Virus record (IMG/VR): IMGVR_UViG_3300047284_000047 | Coordinates: 1-25,288 of that record | From: a virus | Direction: 5' to 3' (one strand) | Length of the DNA: 25,288 bases | In this document: one piece after another, positions 7,611 through 15,317 of the stretch | Layout of the letters: every line of letters starts with the position of its first letter | Position numbering within the stretch: the stretch's first letter is position 1 | Translations under genes and position numbers: made by a program | The notes under the pieces: generated by a model | What the model saw: the letters and a program-made list of their open reading frames with translations, nothing else | Database searches by the model: none | What the model was told of the DNA's origin: nothing

Positions 7611-8288
7611 TTAACGGTTAGCAGCTGCTTTCATCCGATCGTATAGATCACGATCAGTGCGGAACAGCCTAGCCTGTTCGGTCAGGTTGAACGACTCACG
7701 ACTGAACGGGTTGCTCATGCCGGTAGGAATGCCGCCAGTGCTGGCACCGGCTGATGGTGCACCACTGCCTTGCGGCTTGGGTTGCTTCTGCATCCATGCC
7801 GGTAACGTCTTGGCCCATTCTTGGACGGGCGTGCGCTGGTAGCCATCGACTACCACCACAGTGCCATCGGCATCGCGTTCAATCTGATCAGCGCTCAGCT
7901 TGGTCTTTAGCACCATGTCCGGATCATGCACGATGTCCGCCAGCGCCGTGACGGCTGGTGTGACCAACTCCAGCTCGCGCACGCGGCCTTCCAGTGCAGC
8001 AATGCGCTGGTCTTTCTCCGCTGTCGCCTCACGAAACTGCTGCTCTAAAGCCTGCCGCGCCTCTTGATACTTGCCTTGAGACTCAAGCTGCTGCTGTTCG
8101 TAGTTGCGCTTGAACTCAAGCAGCTCATTGACATCAACACCATCAGGTAGCTTTGTTTTTTTTGCCGCACGCAATTCTGCGATTAGCTCCTGATTTTTGC
8201 GTTCAAGTGCCTCGACGCTGCGCTGCAGTGCCTCGGTATTGTCACCCCCGGTAGCCGCAGGCTCCTGGGTTTGTGTTTCATCAGACAT
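7611..8288 (-). CDS. Capsid scaffolding protein
   Basis: The 225-residue protein lies directly before the major capsid gene. Residues about 18-125 are a continuous charged coiled coil (for example RSVEALERKNQELIAELRAA and EATAEKDQRIAALEGRVRELEL). A Pro/Gly/Ser-rich linker with PQGSGAPSAGASTGG follows near 175-190, then a short helical, basic C-terminus (LFRTDRDLYDRMKAAANR) of the type that binds coat protein. This coiled-coil, linker, coat-binding tail layout is typical of internal scaffolds. A sigma70-like promoter lies 30-58 bases upstream of its ATG at 8288. Confidence 0.88.
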   Translation of the reverse strand: MSDETQTQEPAATGGDNTEALQRSVEALERKNQELIAELRAAKKTKLPDGVDVNELLEFKRNYEQQQLESQGKYQEARQALEQQFREATAEKDQRIAALEGRVRELELVTPAVTALADIVHDPDMVLKTKLSADQIERDADGTVVVVDGYQRTPVQEWAKTLPAWMQKQPKPQGSGAPSAGASTGGIPTGMSNPFSRESFNLTEQARLFRTDRDLYDRMKAAANR

Positions 8289-8317
8289 GGATAAGCCGCA
8301 GGCTTAATTACGCTGTC

Positions 8318-8346
8318 ATCGTAATGGCGCGTGGTAATCGTGTCAA
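8318..8346 (-). promoter_or_regulatory. Sigma70-like promoter for scaffold/capsid genes
   Basis: On the minus strand a perfect -35 TTGACA (8341-8346) is separated by 17 bases from TACGAT (8318-8323, 4 of 6 matches to TATAAT, including the key TA and T). The expected start of transcription near 8311 is about 23 bases before the scaffold ATG. This is the leftward start of the scaffold-capsid-tail block. The -35 element overlaps the beginning of the plus-strand gene at 8331. Confidence 0.6.
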
Positions 8347-8606
8347 AGCGTGAATGGGACACACCAACTCGTGAGCCGTGGAATCCGCTGATCAAGCAAT
8401 GCCTTGACGCAGTGGATCGCCATGAGCACCTGTACCGCAGCACCGGCAACGGCTGGCATGCGGCCAAAGCGCAAGACCTGCGGTGGTACGTCGCTGAACT
8501 AAAGGATTGGATTCACCGACAGGAAGCGGCTACCACTTCACCTTGTCCGCCCAGTACGCCGGCGACATCTTCCCGCGAGCAATGTTACTGGCGTGCCTTG
8601 CCTTAA
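8331..8606 (+). CDS. Plus-strand small protein inside the minus-strand late cluster (91 aa, unknown)
   Basis: This is the only credible gene in 8289-8529, where the minus strand has no coding frame. First possible starts are GTG 8331 and GTG 8340; a stop lies just upstream. The peptide is hydrophilic and helical, with a Trp/His-rich core (YRSTGNGWHAAKAQDLRWYV then AELKDWIHRQE), and third codon positions are mostly G or C as in true genes here. After about residue 68 it becomes low complexity where it overlaps the end of the opposing gene by 77 bases. The ribosome binding site is weak. No family is recognised; it could be an accessory gene inserted in the late region. Confidence 0.6.
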   Translation: MVIVSKREWDTPTREPWNPLIKQCLDAVDRHEHLYRSTGNGWHAAKAQDLRWYVAELKDWIHRQEAATTSPCPPSTPATSSREQCYWRALP

Positions 8607-8802
8607 AGGATGCCCGCCTGGCCCTGTCCGCGTCTGACTCTCCTTTGCGTGCTGGGCTGCCGCTGACGCCTTGCTGCCCGAACCGAATCAGCTTGACGGT
8701 CTCGCCTTCTTTGGCAAGTACGGCATGCGATTTGGTTGGGTGGCCTGGCGTCCGCTTGGGTTTGTTGTAACCCTCAAACTGCTCGCCGCGGTAGGTGATC
8801 AT
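8530..8802 (-). CDS. Conserved small basic phage protein (90 aa)
   Basis: This 90-residue protein carries the pattern I know from many podoviruses and siphoviruses: a start YRGEQFEGYNKPKRTPGHP, then HAVLAKEGETVKLIRFGQQG, and an end SFKARHASNIARGKMSPAYW. It is strongly basic, with no membrane segment. Its biochemical role is not established to my knowledge. The ATG at 8802 overlaps the stop of the preceding small gene by four bases. It is the last of three small basic proteins encoded between the MuF gene and the scaffold. The end overlaps the opposing plus-strand gene. Confidence 0.85.
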   Translation of the reverse strand: MITYRGEQFEGYNKPKRTPGHPTKSHAVLAKEGETVKLIRFGQQGVSGSPARKGESDADRARRASFKARHASNIARGKMSPAYWADKVKW

Positions 8803-8960
8803 TTCCGCTTGGGCTTCTTGGCAGTCTTGGCAGCAGCCTTGAATGCAGCAGCAGTAGGGCGACCTGCTTCACCCTTGCGTGCCATGCGTTCGTTGCTGCC
8901 AGCTTCAATGCGCTTGCGCTTGGCGTTGATGTTGGCGTAGAGGCCAGGTTTCTTAGCCAT
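8799..8960 (-). CDS. Small lysine-rich protein (53 aa)
   Basis: Reading the minus strand from ATG 8960 gives [20 protein letters not shown] followed by a Lys/Ala-rich tail ending KTAKKPKRK. The [15 protein letters not shown] start is a familiar pattern among tailed-phage small proteins. The ATG overlaps the preceding gene's TGA (TGATG), and the stop overlaps the next gene's ATG (ATGA), so coupling on both sides argues for a real gene. The high positive charge suggests nucleic-acid contact or a structural role in the head, but function is not known. Confidence 0.8.
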   Translation of the reverse strand: MAKKPGLYANINAKRKRIEAGSNERMARKGEAGRPTAAAFKAAAKTAKKPKRK

Positions 8961-9097
8961 CACTTTTTACCCTTGGGTTTACGGGATTTGCCGGCTTTTG
9001 ACAGCGCAATGGCGACGGCTTGCTTTTGTGGCTTGCCGGCCTTCATCTCAGTTTTGATGTTGGCCGAGATGGTCTTCTGAGAGCTACCTTTCTTCAA
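8960..9097 (-). CDS. Small lysine-rich protein (45 aa), TTG start
   Basis: The minus strand from TTG 9097 reads (M)[20 protein letters not shown] and then [15 protein letters not shown] with a Lys-rich end. Comparable phage proteins begin MKKGSSQ, which supports the TTG even though the ribosome binding site is weak. The gene overlaps the end of the MuF gene by 14 bases and leads by TGATG into the next small basic gene. The [11 protein letters not shown] segment is typical of this small family. Function unknown; association with packaged DNA or the head interior is conceivable. Confidence 0.75.
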   Translation of the reverse strand: MKKGSSQKTISANIKTEMKAGKPQKQAVAIALSKAGKSRKPKGKK

Positions 9098-10283
9098 CGG
9101 CACCGTACCGAGCCCGCAACTGATCCAAGGTTAGCTCTGACCCGTCGTCGCGTACCAGCTTGGCTATGGCATCCTTAGGGCCGTACTTAGCCGACAGCTT
9201 GTCAAAGTATGCAACCTTGTTGGCGCCCAATGCTTTTGCCTTGACCGGCAACGGCTGCTTAGCCAGCCACTGACCGTAGGACTCGTTGACTGGCACCTGC
9301 CCGTCAGCGCTGGCGCGGGTGCCTGATGGCGGTGGCGTGAACCCTAACTCTTTGTAGTCAATGACCGGGACGGTAGTGCTGCGGCAGTTGAAATGCTGCG
9401 GCGGCGTTGGTCCTTTGCCGTATTCAAACTCCCGGCCATCAAGCGCTCGGCAGATCGCGCTGGTCCTGGTGTCAAGCGTGGCGACGTACCTGTAACGCTT
9501 TGTGATGTCCTGATTCGCCTCATACACCTGCTGGCTGGCAGTATTGGCCACCTGGTTAATGCTGGTGCGTACTAGGGCGATGACTTGGTTATCGGCTACG
9601 GCTGTTGCCTGCCCACCTGCAGCAACGAGTTGTTTAACGGTCTTAGCCTCCTCGCCAAACTGCAGGCTGCCGATCAGTCGCTTAGCAATAGCTGGCGTCG
9701 GCTCACCGATCAGCAACCCTTGCCGCACCACCTGCGAAAACCGCTCAGCCTGGTCTACGGCGATGCCACGAAACGCTTTGCTGATCACCTCGCCATTGGG
9801 CAGCGTGATGGTTGCACCTTGAGCAGCGGTCAGGCTGAACGTCGCCGGCGCGCCTTGCACTGCCGCAAACAGGTCATCGCTGAGCGCTACCACGTTGATC
9901 TGGGTTGGGTCGGTTGTGACCACGCTTTGCGCAAACTGCGGGCTGATCTCAACGGTGCGCACTGCATCACGAGCGCCGGCGGGCAATGCACGCCGTAACT
10001 GATCGGTGACAAACTCAGACTGCAACTGCGCGATGCCCTGCAGTTCGGTTGCGGTTATTTCGGTTGCATCACCCGCCCAAGTGCTGAGGCTGTCCTTGAG
10101 CTGCGCAAGAATCGCCCGCAACCTAGCAGCCTTGACCGGTGCAGCTAACTCTTCAATGGTGCGCAGTTGATTTACTGCATCAATGATGATGTCGTTGTAG
10201 GCATTGATGATGCGCCGTGCAACGCTATTGCTGTAGCGGTTTAAGTCAATCGCATTGCGGTATAGCGCCTCTGGTGTACTCAT
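9084..10283 (-). CDS. Minor head protein, MuF / SPP1 gp7 type
   Basis: The protein has 399 residues. The C-terminal MuF domain is recognisable near residues 265-320: [20 protein letters not shown] then [15 protein letters not shown], the conserved T-R-x-x-x-C ... G ... P-P-x-H-x-x-C-R-S pattern. The preceding about 250 residues are helical. MuF proteins are minor capsid components bound near the portal, thought to influence DNA entry or be ejected with it. The ATG at 10283 overlaps the upstream gene's stop by four bases. Residues after the MuF domain (about 330-399) are helical with no toxin-like domain that I can identify. Confidence 0.9.
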   Translation of the reverse strand: MSTPEALYRNAIDLNRYSNSVARRIINAYNDIIIDAVNQLRTIEELAAPVKAARLRAILAQLKDSLSTWAGDATEITATELQGIAQLQSEFVTDQLRRALPAGARDAVRTVEISPQFAQSVVTTDPTQINVVALSDDLFAAVQGAPATFSLTAAQGATITLPNGEVISKAFRGIAVDQAERFSQVVRQGLLIGEPTPAIAKRLIGSLQFGEEAKTVKQLVAAGGQATAVADNQVIALVRTSINQVANTASQQVYEANQDITKRYRYVATLDTRTSAICRALDGREFEYGKGPTPPQHFNCRSTTVPVIDYKELGFTPPPSGTRASADGQVPVNESYGQWLAKQPLPVKAKALGANKVAYFDKLSAKYGPKDAIAKLVRDDGSELTLDQLRARYGAVEER

Positions 10284-10600
10284 GAGATGACACCAAGCTG
10301 CTCTGGGCGATATTGCGATCTGATGCTTACATTAGCGCCGCGGTTTAACGCACCTTGCACCGCTGCAGCAAAGGCGTCATACCCGTTTTGACCGTCTTCC
10401 ATAATGCGCAGCTCGTCCACTTCATCAGCTTTGCCGTTTTTGTACCACGTCAGCCGAATGACGGCTAGCACATCATCAGGCAGGTTGCAAACGGTGTAAT
10501 CAAGTTCCTGCTTCCTGGGCTTCTTCGGCTCCATCCAGATCATCAGGTCCACTAGCCAGTCTGTCAGCTTGTCCAGCAGACGGTAGATCAAGCCCCGCAT
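10280..10600 (-). CDS. Unknown protein overlapping portal 3' end (106 aa)
   Basis: The 106-residue reading assumes ATG 10600, which has GGAGG nine bases upstream inside the portal gene. That start gives a 101-base overlap with the portal and an amphipathic, aromatic N-terminus (IYRLLDKLTDWLVDLMIWM). Starts at the ATGs at 10543 or 10534 would shorten the overlap but have poorer ribosome binding sites. The core (CNLPDDVLAVIRLTWYKNGK, DELRIMEDGQNGYDA) is clearly coding and has no recognised domain. It couples to the MuF gene by a four-base overlap, so a portal- or head-related role is likely but unproven. Confidence 0.75.
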   Translation of the reverse strand: MRGLIYRLLDKLTDWLVDLMIWMEPKKPRKQELDYTVCNLPDDVLAVIRLTWYKNGKADEVDELRIMEDGQNGYDAFAAAVQGALNRGANVSIRSQYRPEQLGVIS

Positions 10601-11945
10601 TGGATGTGGCCTCCAGCTCCTCGTCTACATCAAAGTTATCGCCCAGTACATCGCCTTCAGCAAGCTCACGCAGCAGTGTCTCTTGGCTGATGGTGCCAGC
10701 GGTGTACAGCGACAGCAGCGCTGCGATGTCTTGCGGTTCAAGGCGTGCACCAAGGAAGTCACGGTTCACGTAAGCACTACCGGCAGCGGTTGCATTGCCC
10801 AGGTAGGTGGCGTGCCACTGCAGGCAGTTGTCGATCATGTCCTGCATGTTTTGGGCGATGACCATCATGGTGCTATCGCCTTGACTGCGATCAATGCGCT
10901 TTGCCTCAGCGGTCTCAGCGCTGAGCTTCTGGCCCAGCACTGCCGATAGGCCCAACTCGTTGATCTGCAACGCAAGCTGCTCAAGCCTGCGGAACTGGTA
11001 ATCAAAGCTGCGGCCTTGCGGTTCGATGTATTCAGCGCGTCCTTCGGCCGGAAACGCGATCGCTTCGCCCGGTCCTGCTGATACCTCCTCAGCGCTTGAC
11101 GGGAACCCGTAAAACGCCAGCATTGGCACGCAGGATACGTGGAGGATGTTGTCGAGGTCGGACTGGATCTGGTAGGTCTTGAGGTTCAGCTCAGCGATGT
11201 CCTCAAGCGGCGGCCGTGACTCCATGAAGCCATGCCGTTGCGCGTATGCAATGGTAAATGGGATCTCGCTGAGGCTGGTGCGGCCTTCGTCAACAACGGT
11301 GAACTCACCGCTGTCCTGCTTGCGGTGGATGCGGTACTCACCAGGCGTTAGCACCCGGATCTGCTCGACAGCCTTTTCGCCAAACTCACCGTCTGGCACC
11401 GTGACCACTTCCGCTAGCCGCAATTGCGTCAGTACCTGCCGGCCTTCTTGGGTTTCAGTGCGCCAGCCAAGGATCTGCCGCGGCGTGTAGGTCACCCAAT
11501 AGGGTCGACCCCCATTAGCTGGTGCATCCACCAATGTACCAACATGGCCATAGCGGACCATTTTGCGGGTTGTTTCATAGGTCCAGACGTTGAGGTCATT
11601 GCCTTGCAGGTCTACATCAAACAGTTGCTCACGGATGGCGTCGGCGGTGTCATCCAGCCTGACTGGTTTACGCGTGAGCATGCCGGCCAGCATGCGCTCA
11701 AGGCGCATGTAATACGGCGGGCAAACGCTACGGGCTAGACGGTTGTCATAGGACTCGTCCAGCTCACGTGGCTCTTGCGGCAGGTAACGGCGATGCTTCT
11801 TACGCATGCCGTAGGTGCCCTGCAGCAGATCCTCAATCAGGATCCAATGCGGCTCTTGCGCGTACCAAGCGGTGTTGGGGTCATTGACCCTAGAAATGGT
11901 GCGCTGAGCTAGCGGCCGGTCATACGCGCTGAAGCCTGTATACAC
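10500..11945 (-). CDS. Portal protein (DUF4055-type)
   Basis: The protein has 481 residues, in the normal range for portals. Visible features include PHWILIEDLLQGTYGMRKKHRRYLP at residues about 33-57, MLAGMLTRKP, a clip/stem-like region around VLGQKLSAETAEAKRIDRSQGDS, and a disordered acidic C-terminus. The N-terminal W..i.dll.Gt..mr.a...YLP pattern is that of DUF4055 portals. The dodecamer forms the vertex through which DNA enters and leaves and to which terminase docks. The start is GTG 11945. It follows terminase, separated by a small membrane protein gene. Confidence 0.92.
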   Translation of the reverse strand: MYTGFSAYDRPLAQRTISRVNDPNTAWYAQEPHWILIEDLLQGTYGMRKKHRRYLPQEPRELDESYDNRLARSVCPPYYMRLERMLAGMLTRKPVRLDDTADAIREQLFDVDLQGNDLNVWTYETTRKMVRYGHVGTLVDAPANGGRPYWVTYTPRQILGWRTETQEGRQVLTQLRLAEVVTVPDGEFGEKAVEQIRVLTPGEYRIHRKQDSGEFTVVDEGRTSLSEIPFTIAYAQRHGFMESRPPLEDIAELNLKTYQIQSDLDNILHVSCVPMLAFYGFPSSAEEVSAGPGEAIAFPAEGRAEYIEPQGRSFDYQFRRLEQLALQINELGLSAVLGQKLSAETAEAKRIDRSQGDSTMMVIAQNMQDMIDNCLQWHATYLGNATAAGSAYVNRDFLGARLEPQDIAALLSLYTAGTISQETLLRELAEGDVLGDNFDVDEELEATSNAGLDLPSAGQADRLASGPDDLDGAEEAQEAGT

Positions 11946-11974
11946 GACCGCTAGCTGCTGACAATGGTGTCAGT

Positions 11975-12118
11975 TTACGGCTTTAGCCCCTGATGGCAGG
12001 CGGGGTGATTGTGATGCGCCTCAGCGGCTTGATCACGGCCGACGCTGATGCCGACGGCGTACATCATGAACAGCAGCACCAGGGCTGCGCAGCGGTTGAC
12101 CCAGGGATTGGTGACCAT
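11975..12118 (-). CDS. Small membrane protein with His-rich tail (47 aa)
   Basis: The frame from ATG 12118 encodes MVTNPWVNRC, then a single hydrophobic segment (AALVLLFMMYAVGISVG, residues about 11-27) and a polar tail EAHHNHPACHQGLKP. It has its own sigma70-like promoter 24-52 bases upstream and fills the 227-base gap between large terminase and portal. There is no obvious ribosome binding site. The Cys at 10 is not in a clear lipobox. A membrane-exposed tail with three His in four residues and one Cys could bind metal, but no homologue is recognised; superinfection exclusion or lysis-related roles are guesses. Confidence 0.55.
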   Translation of the reverse strand: MVTNPWVNRCAALVLLFMMYAVGISVGRDQAAEAHHNHPACHQGLKP

Positions 12119-12141
12119 GGTTGGAATGGCAGGACAGGCGC

Positions 12142-12170
12142 ACGATATCACCACCTGCCGCCGTGGTCAA
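12142..12170 (-). promoter_or_regulatory. Sigma70-like promoter between terminase and portal
   Basis: The minus strand shows TTGACC (12165-12170), 17 bases, then TATCGT (12142-12147). It begins two bases after the large terminase stop codon. The first 22 bases match the plus-strand promoter at 21826 at 20 positions, including 15 consecutive identical bases (TTGACCACGGCGGCA). Expected transcription start near 12135, 17 bases before the small membrane protein ATG; it would also serve the portal gene. Confidence 0.6.
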
Positions 12171-12172
12171 CC

Positions 12173-13522
12173 CTAGTAGAGCCTGACCCCAGTGCCGCGG
12201 CCGGCGCCAGCGTGCAGTGGGTTGAACTCACGCCACACCAGGTAGCCGAGCGCGTCGTTCATGTGGTCAAACCCAGCATCCTTATCTGGCTCGCCCTTGT
12301 CGTTGTAGCACTGCAGCTCTAGGCACTCGATCACCCGTTTGCAGCCCTGCGCTACCTGCAGCCGCACCTGCCCTTTGCCGTTCTCTAGCAGTGCCTGCAC
12401 AGCTGCTACGCGGTCACGCACTGGCGGATTGCTGCGTGGTGACTGGTTCGACATGCCGTAGGACTCCAGTATTTGGATGTCGGTCTGGCTTGCGTTGGTG
12501 CTGCGGCTGCCACCGCTGGCGTCGGGGTAGACATAGATCTGCTGCTGCGGGTGCCGGCGGCGGATCTCTTGCGCCAAGGCGTCGGTGTCATGCGCGCCGG
12601 CGATTTCGTCAATGACCAGCAGGCCGTTGTTCAACCGAACGGCGATCACGGCAGACATGTTGCCAACGTTGAAGTCAATGCCAACGCGGATCGGTTCTGA
12701 TGCAGTATTTGGCGGCTTCGCAATGCAGTGTTTGTTGCGGTCAAAGCGGTCATAGACCTGCCCAGTGGTCAGGTTGACGAACTCACCGTCGAGGTACGCC
12801 CGCAGCAAGCTGGGGTCGTAGTTGGCCTCTAGCCGCTCGATGAAGTCCGGCGGCAGGTGCGGGTTGTCCGCCGTGCGCATCTTGATCAGCTGCCGGTCTG
12901 GCCTGGCCTTGGCCTCATCACTGCCAAATGTGTTCCACATCCACCGGAACCCTTCTGGCGTCGATGCCGCGCCAAACTGCCGGACATTGCCGCTGCGAAG
13001 TCGGCCAAGGATTTTCGGGAATGCCTTATTGGCAATGCTGGGCGTCACCGTGTCGATCTCATCCGCGAGCACCCAAGCAAGGTTCAGGCCGATGATGCGG
13101 GACCAGTTCTCAAAGCTGCGGCACAGGATTTTGGTGTCACCGCCCGGCAGGTGCAGCATGTACTCGGGCAGCGGGCTAGCGCGGAAGGTGTACGGGATGT
13201 CATACGCCTCAAGAAATGACTCGAAGTCCGTTTGCCAAATATCCCGAATCAGCGGTCCGGTCGGCTCCATCACGCAACCGATAAAGCCCTGATTAACCGC
13301 TGCAAGCATCACAGCCTTGGCGCACAATGCCCTGGTCTTGCCGGCGCCATAGCCTGCGCTGATGCCAAGGATCTGCGTTGCGGTGTCATCGACAAACGCA
13401 AGCTGACCAGGGTGCAAGTCAGCGCGGATGCGGGTGATCAGGTCGTCGGTATCTTCAGGCGTCTGCTGCTGCATGAATGACAGCAGTGGCGCGTCTTCGC
13501 AAATGCCAGCCAGCAGGCTCAC
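12173..13522 (-). CDS. terL: Terminase large subunit
   Basis: The protein has 449 residues. Walker A GYGAGKT at 57-63, Walker B LADEID at 152-157 (catalytic Glu 155), then an RNase H-like nuclease with Asp 283 (GIDFN), Asp 334 (YPDAS) and Asp 423 (HMNDALGY). All expected acidic residues are present, so both ATPase and nuclease should be active. It drives DNA into the prohead through the portal and cuts the concatemer. The GTG start overlaps the small terminase stop (GTGA), which fixes the start. No frameshift or intein. Confidence 0.95.
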   Translation of the reverse strand: MSLLAGICEDAPLLSFMQQQTPEDTDDLITRIRADLHPGQLAFVDDTATQILGISAGYGAGKTRALCAKAVMLAAVNQGFIGCVMEPTGPLIRDIWQTDFESFLEAYDIPYTFRASPLPEYMLHLPGGDTKILCRSFENWSRIIGLNLAWVLADEIDTVTPSIANKAFPKILGRLRSGNVRQFGAASTPEGFRWMWNTFGSDEAKARPDRQLIKMRTADNPHLPPDFIERLEANYDPSLLRAYLDGEFVNLTTGQVYDRFDRNKHCIAKPPNTASEPIRVGIDFNVGNMSAVIAVRLNNGLLVIDEIAGAHDTDALAQEIRRRHPQQQIYVYPDASGGSRSTNASQTDIQILESYGMSNQSPRSNPPVRDRVAAVQALLENGKGQVRLQVAQGCKRVIECLELQCYNDKGEPDKDAGFDHMNDALGYLVWREFNPLHAGAGRGTGVRLY

Positions 13523-13842
13523 GACATCTCAAATCGCAAGAGCTTTGCCTGATCCTCTAACGCCTTGATAGCAATACCAAGATTGCCCTTGGTGTGCGCT
13601 TCGCGCTCGTACTCTTGCAGCCGAGCAATAGCGGCAATTAGCCATTGCGGCCGCTCTAATTCAGCATCAAGCCTTTGCAGATCTCTAGCCCTGGCTATAT
13701 ATGTTTCCGCCTGGCGTTCACTAACTTGCCACTCTTCCGCAGCATAGCGAACAATTTGGGTTCTATTATAAGCGCGCAAAAGCATGTCGTAAACGACATT
13801 TATTCTTTGATCTATTTCGGTATTAGTGCTTTTGCGCGCCAT
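13519..13842 (-). CDS. terS: Terminase small subunit (putative)
   Basis: The protein has 107 residues and lies immediately before the large terminase, overlapping it by four bases. The N-terminal half predicts a helix-turn-helix (about residues 15-50, with RTQIVRYAAEEWQVSERQAETYI), followed by a helical region suited to oligomerisation and a C-terminal segment ending LLRFEMS. Small terminases bind the packaging start site and load the large subunit. Sequence-level family evidence is modest; position and the helix-turn-helix carry the call. Confidence 0.85.
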   Translation of the reverse strand: MARKSTNTEIDQRINVVYDMLLRAYNRTQIVRYAAEEWQVSERQAETYIARARDLQRLDAELERPQWLIAAIARLQEYEREAHTKGNLGIAIKALEDQAKLLRFEMS

Positions 13843-13846
13843 TGTA

Positions 13847-14887
13847 TTACTCCCGGATTTGAATTGGCATGATGAGGTATGTCTGCTCTGTCATGCTAGT
13901 CGGCCTTAGCACGACCGGTGTCGTTGCACTATTGGCCGACAGTGTAACAGTCTCCGACTGCCGCATGGCCTTCAGGCCATCAAGCAGGTAATGCACGTTG
14001 AACGCCCAAGTGCCAATGGCGTCACCATCGATGGCAATCGTCTCGCGGCCGTTGTTGGCATCGGCCTCGGCGGTAATGGAGACCTTGCCAGCAACGGCGA
14101 CGATTTTAACCACAGAGTTGTGCGCCTCTGCGATCAGGGCAACGCGCTCAAGGCATCGGGTGAACCGGTGCCGGTCCAGGGTCATGGTGTGCTCGAAGGA
14201 CTTGGGCACCAGCGCTGCCACGTCGGGGTACTTGCCGTCAAGGATGCGGCTGTAGATGGTGATGCCATCACCTGCATCGATGACCGCCTGGCCGGCTGCT
14301 GCTGCCACTGTCACCATCCGGTCCTGCAGCAGCTTCATGGTGCTTGCTGGTAGCACCAGGTCAATGCCATCCGGCAGCGCTACGGGGATACGCATGAGCC
14401 GGTGGCCGTCGGTGGCCTCCATGAAGCCGGCTGCCATGTGAATGCCTTGCAGGATCTGCTTGCTGGCGTCGGTGCTGACGGCTGCCATGCAGGCACGCAC
14501 ACCAGCGGTCAGGTCCAACTCAACGTCAGGGGCCTCCACAACGGGCATTGCCGGGTAATCGGCTGCATCACCCGTGGCAAGCCCGTAAGAGCCGCTGGAG
14601 GCGCTCACAGCACCGTCTGACAGCGTCACAGGCTCGCCATCGTCCATGCGGCTGACAAGCCCCGCCAGCAGCCGATACGGCAGCGCCACGGTGCCAGTGG
14701 TGTCCACTGCTGCGGGTACGGACACCGTGATGCCAAGGTCCAGATTGAAGCCGGTGACGGTCATGACACCGGCATCAGCGGCGATGAGGCAACAGCTCAA
14801 GATCGGGTGGCTGTTGCCGGTACCAACGGCTGGGGCAATGGTGCGTAGCGCGTGGGTGAGATCAGCCTGAGTGGTGATGAGTTTCAT
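13847..14887 (-). CDS. dnaN: DNA polymerase III beta sliding clamp-like protein
   Basis: The 346-residue protein is slightly shorter than bacterial clamps (about 365-390). Three clamp repeats can be read: residues 1-120 beginning MKLITTQADL with HPILSCCLIAA, 121-235 with the conserved FMEATDGHRLMRI, and 236-346 with LDGKYPDVAALVPKSF leading in. The end YLIMPIQIRE matches the M-P-M-R-L-type clamp terminus that forms part of the partner-binding pocket. Clamps encircle DNA and hold polymerase. No polymerase is in the window, so it may serve host polymerase III. Start ATG 14887 overlaps the upstream gene. Confidence 0.88.
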   Translation of the reverse strand: MKLITTQADLTHALRTIAPAVGTGNSHPILSCCLIAADAGVMTVTGFNLDLGITVSVPAAVDTTGTVALPYRLLAGLVSRMDDGEPVTLSDGAVSASSGSYGLATGDAADYPAMPVVEAPDVELDLTAGVRACMAAVSTDASKQILQGIHMAAGFMEATDGHRLMRIPVALPDGIDLVLPASTMKLLQDRMVTVAAAAGQAVIDAGDGITIYSRILDGKYPDVAALVPKSFEHTMTLDRHRFTRCLERVALIAEAHNSVVKIVAVAGKVSITAEADANNGRETIAIDGDAIGTWAFNVHYLLDGLKAMRQSETVTLSANSATTPVVLRPTSMTEQTYLIMPIQIRE

Positions 14888-15084
14888 GTGGCGGCATCGG
14901 TAAGGATGGAAACCAGCCGGTGGTAATCGGCTTCAAACGAGGCAACCAGTTCAGCCGGTATGGGCTGCTGGTCATCTTGCGCATTATCGCGGATCGCAGC
15001 GGCGTAGGCAAGCGCATGCTCCATGGCGTCATGAAGCCGGTTGATCACGGGTTGCTGCTTGGCTGGGATGTTGATGAGATCCAT
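14884..15084 (-). CDS. Small helical protein of unknown function (66 aa)
   Basis: ATG 15084 lies 40 bases inside the end of the upstream RHH gene, and the stop overlaps the clamp ATG by four bases. The product is soluble and helical (VINRLHDAMEHALAYAAAIR, then AELVASFEADYHRLVSILTD), with no recognised domain. Translational coupling to the clamp suggests a replication-linked role, but nothing in the sequence proves it. Confidence 0.7.
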   Translation of the reverse strand: MDLINIPAKQQPVINRLHDAMEHALAYAAAIRDNAQDDQQPIPAELVASFEADYHRLVSILTDAAT

Positions 15085-15317
15085 GTAATGACATAAGCGA
15101 CAAGCTGCTCAACCATGCGCCGTGGGATGTCCCCGCGCACATTGGCTAGCGCATCGGACACTAGCCGGTGGTATCGCGCCACGGTGAGGCTACTGTCGCA
15201 ATTCGACACAAGCGCCCGACTGCGGATCAACTCCGCCCGGCTGACACCTGCCATCGCTGCTTGCTGGTCCAGTGCCACCAGGTCCTCAGGCTCAAATCGG
15301 ACTTTGACTTCTTTCAT
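15045..15317 (-). CDS. Ribbon-helix-helix DNA-binding protein (90 aa)
   Basis: ATG 15317 begins MKEVKVRFEPEDLVALDQQA then AMAGVSRAELIRSRALV: a beta strand followed by two helices, the layout of CopG/MetJ-type RHH dimers, in residues 1-40. The remaining 50 residues are helical with an unusual aromatic end (VAYVITWISSTSQPSSNP). A TTG at 15353 in frame would add 12 residues that do not fit the fold. The gene follows a repeat-rich intergenic region of about 260 bases that could hold its operator sites; RHH proteins often control replication genes or copy number. Confidence 0.75.
   Translation of the reverse strand: MKEVKVRFEPEDLVALDQQAAMAGVSRAELIRSRALVSNCDSSLTVARYHRLVSDALANVRGDIPRRMVEQLVAYVITWISSTSQPSSNP

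Noticed and set aside
11993-12322. Plus-strand open frame of 109 codons across the terminase-portal gap
   Set aside because: Most of it is antisense to the terminase C-terminus and the small membrane protein; composition is unlike a real protein and it has no supporting start signal.
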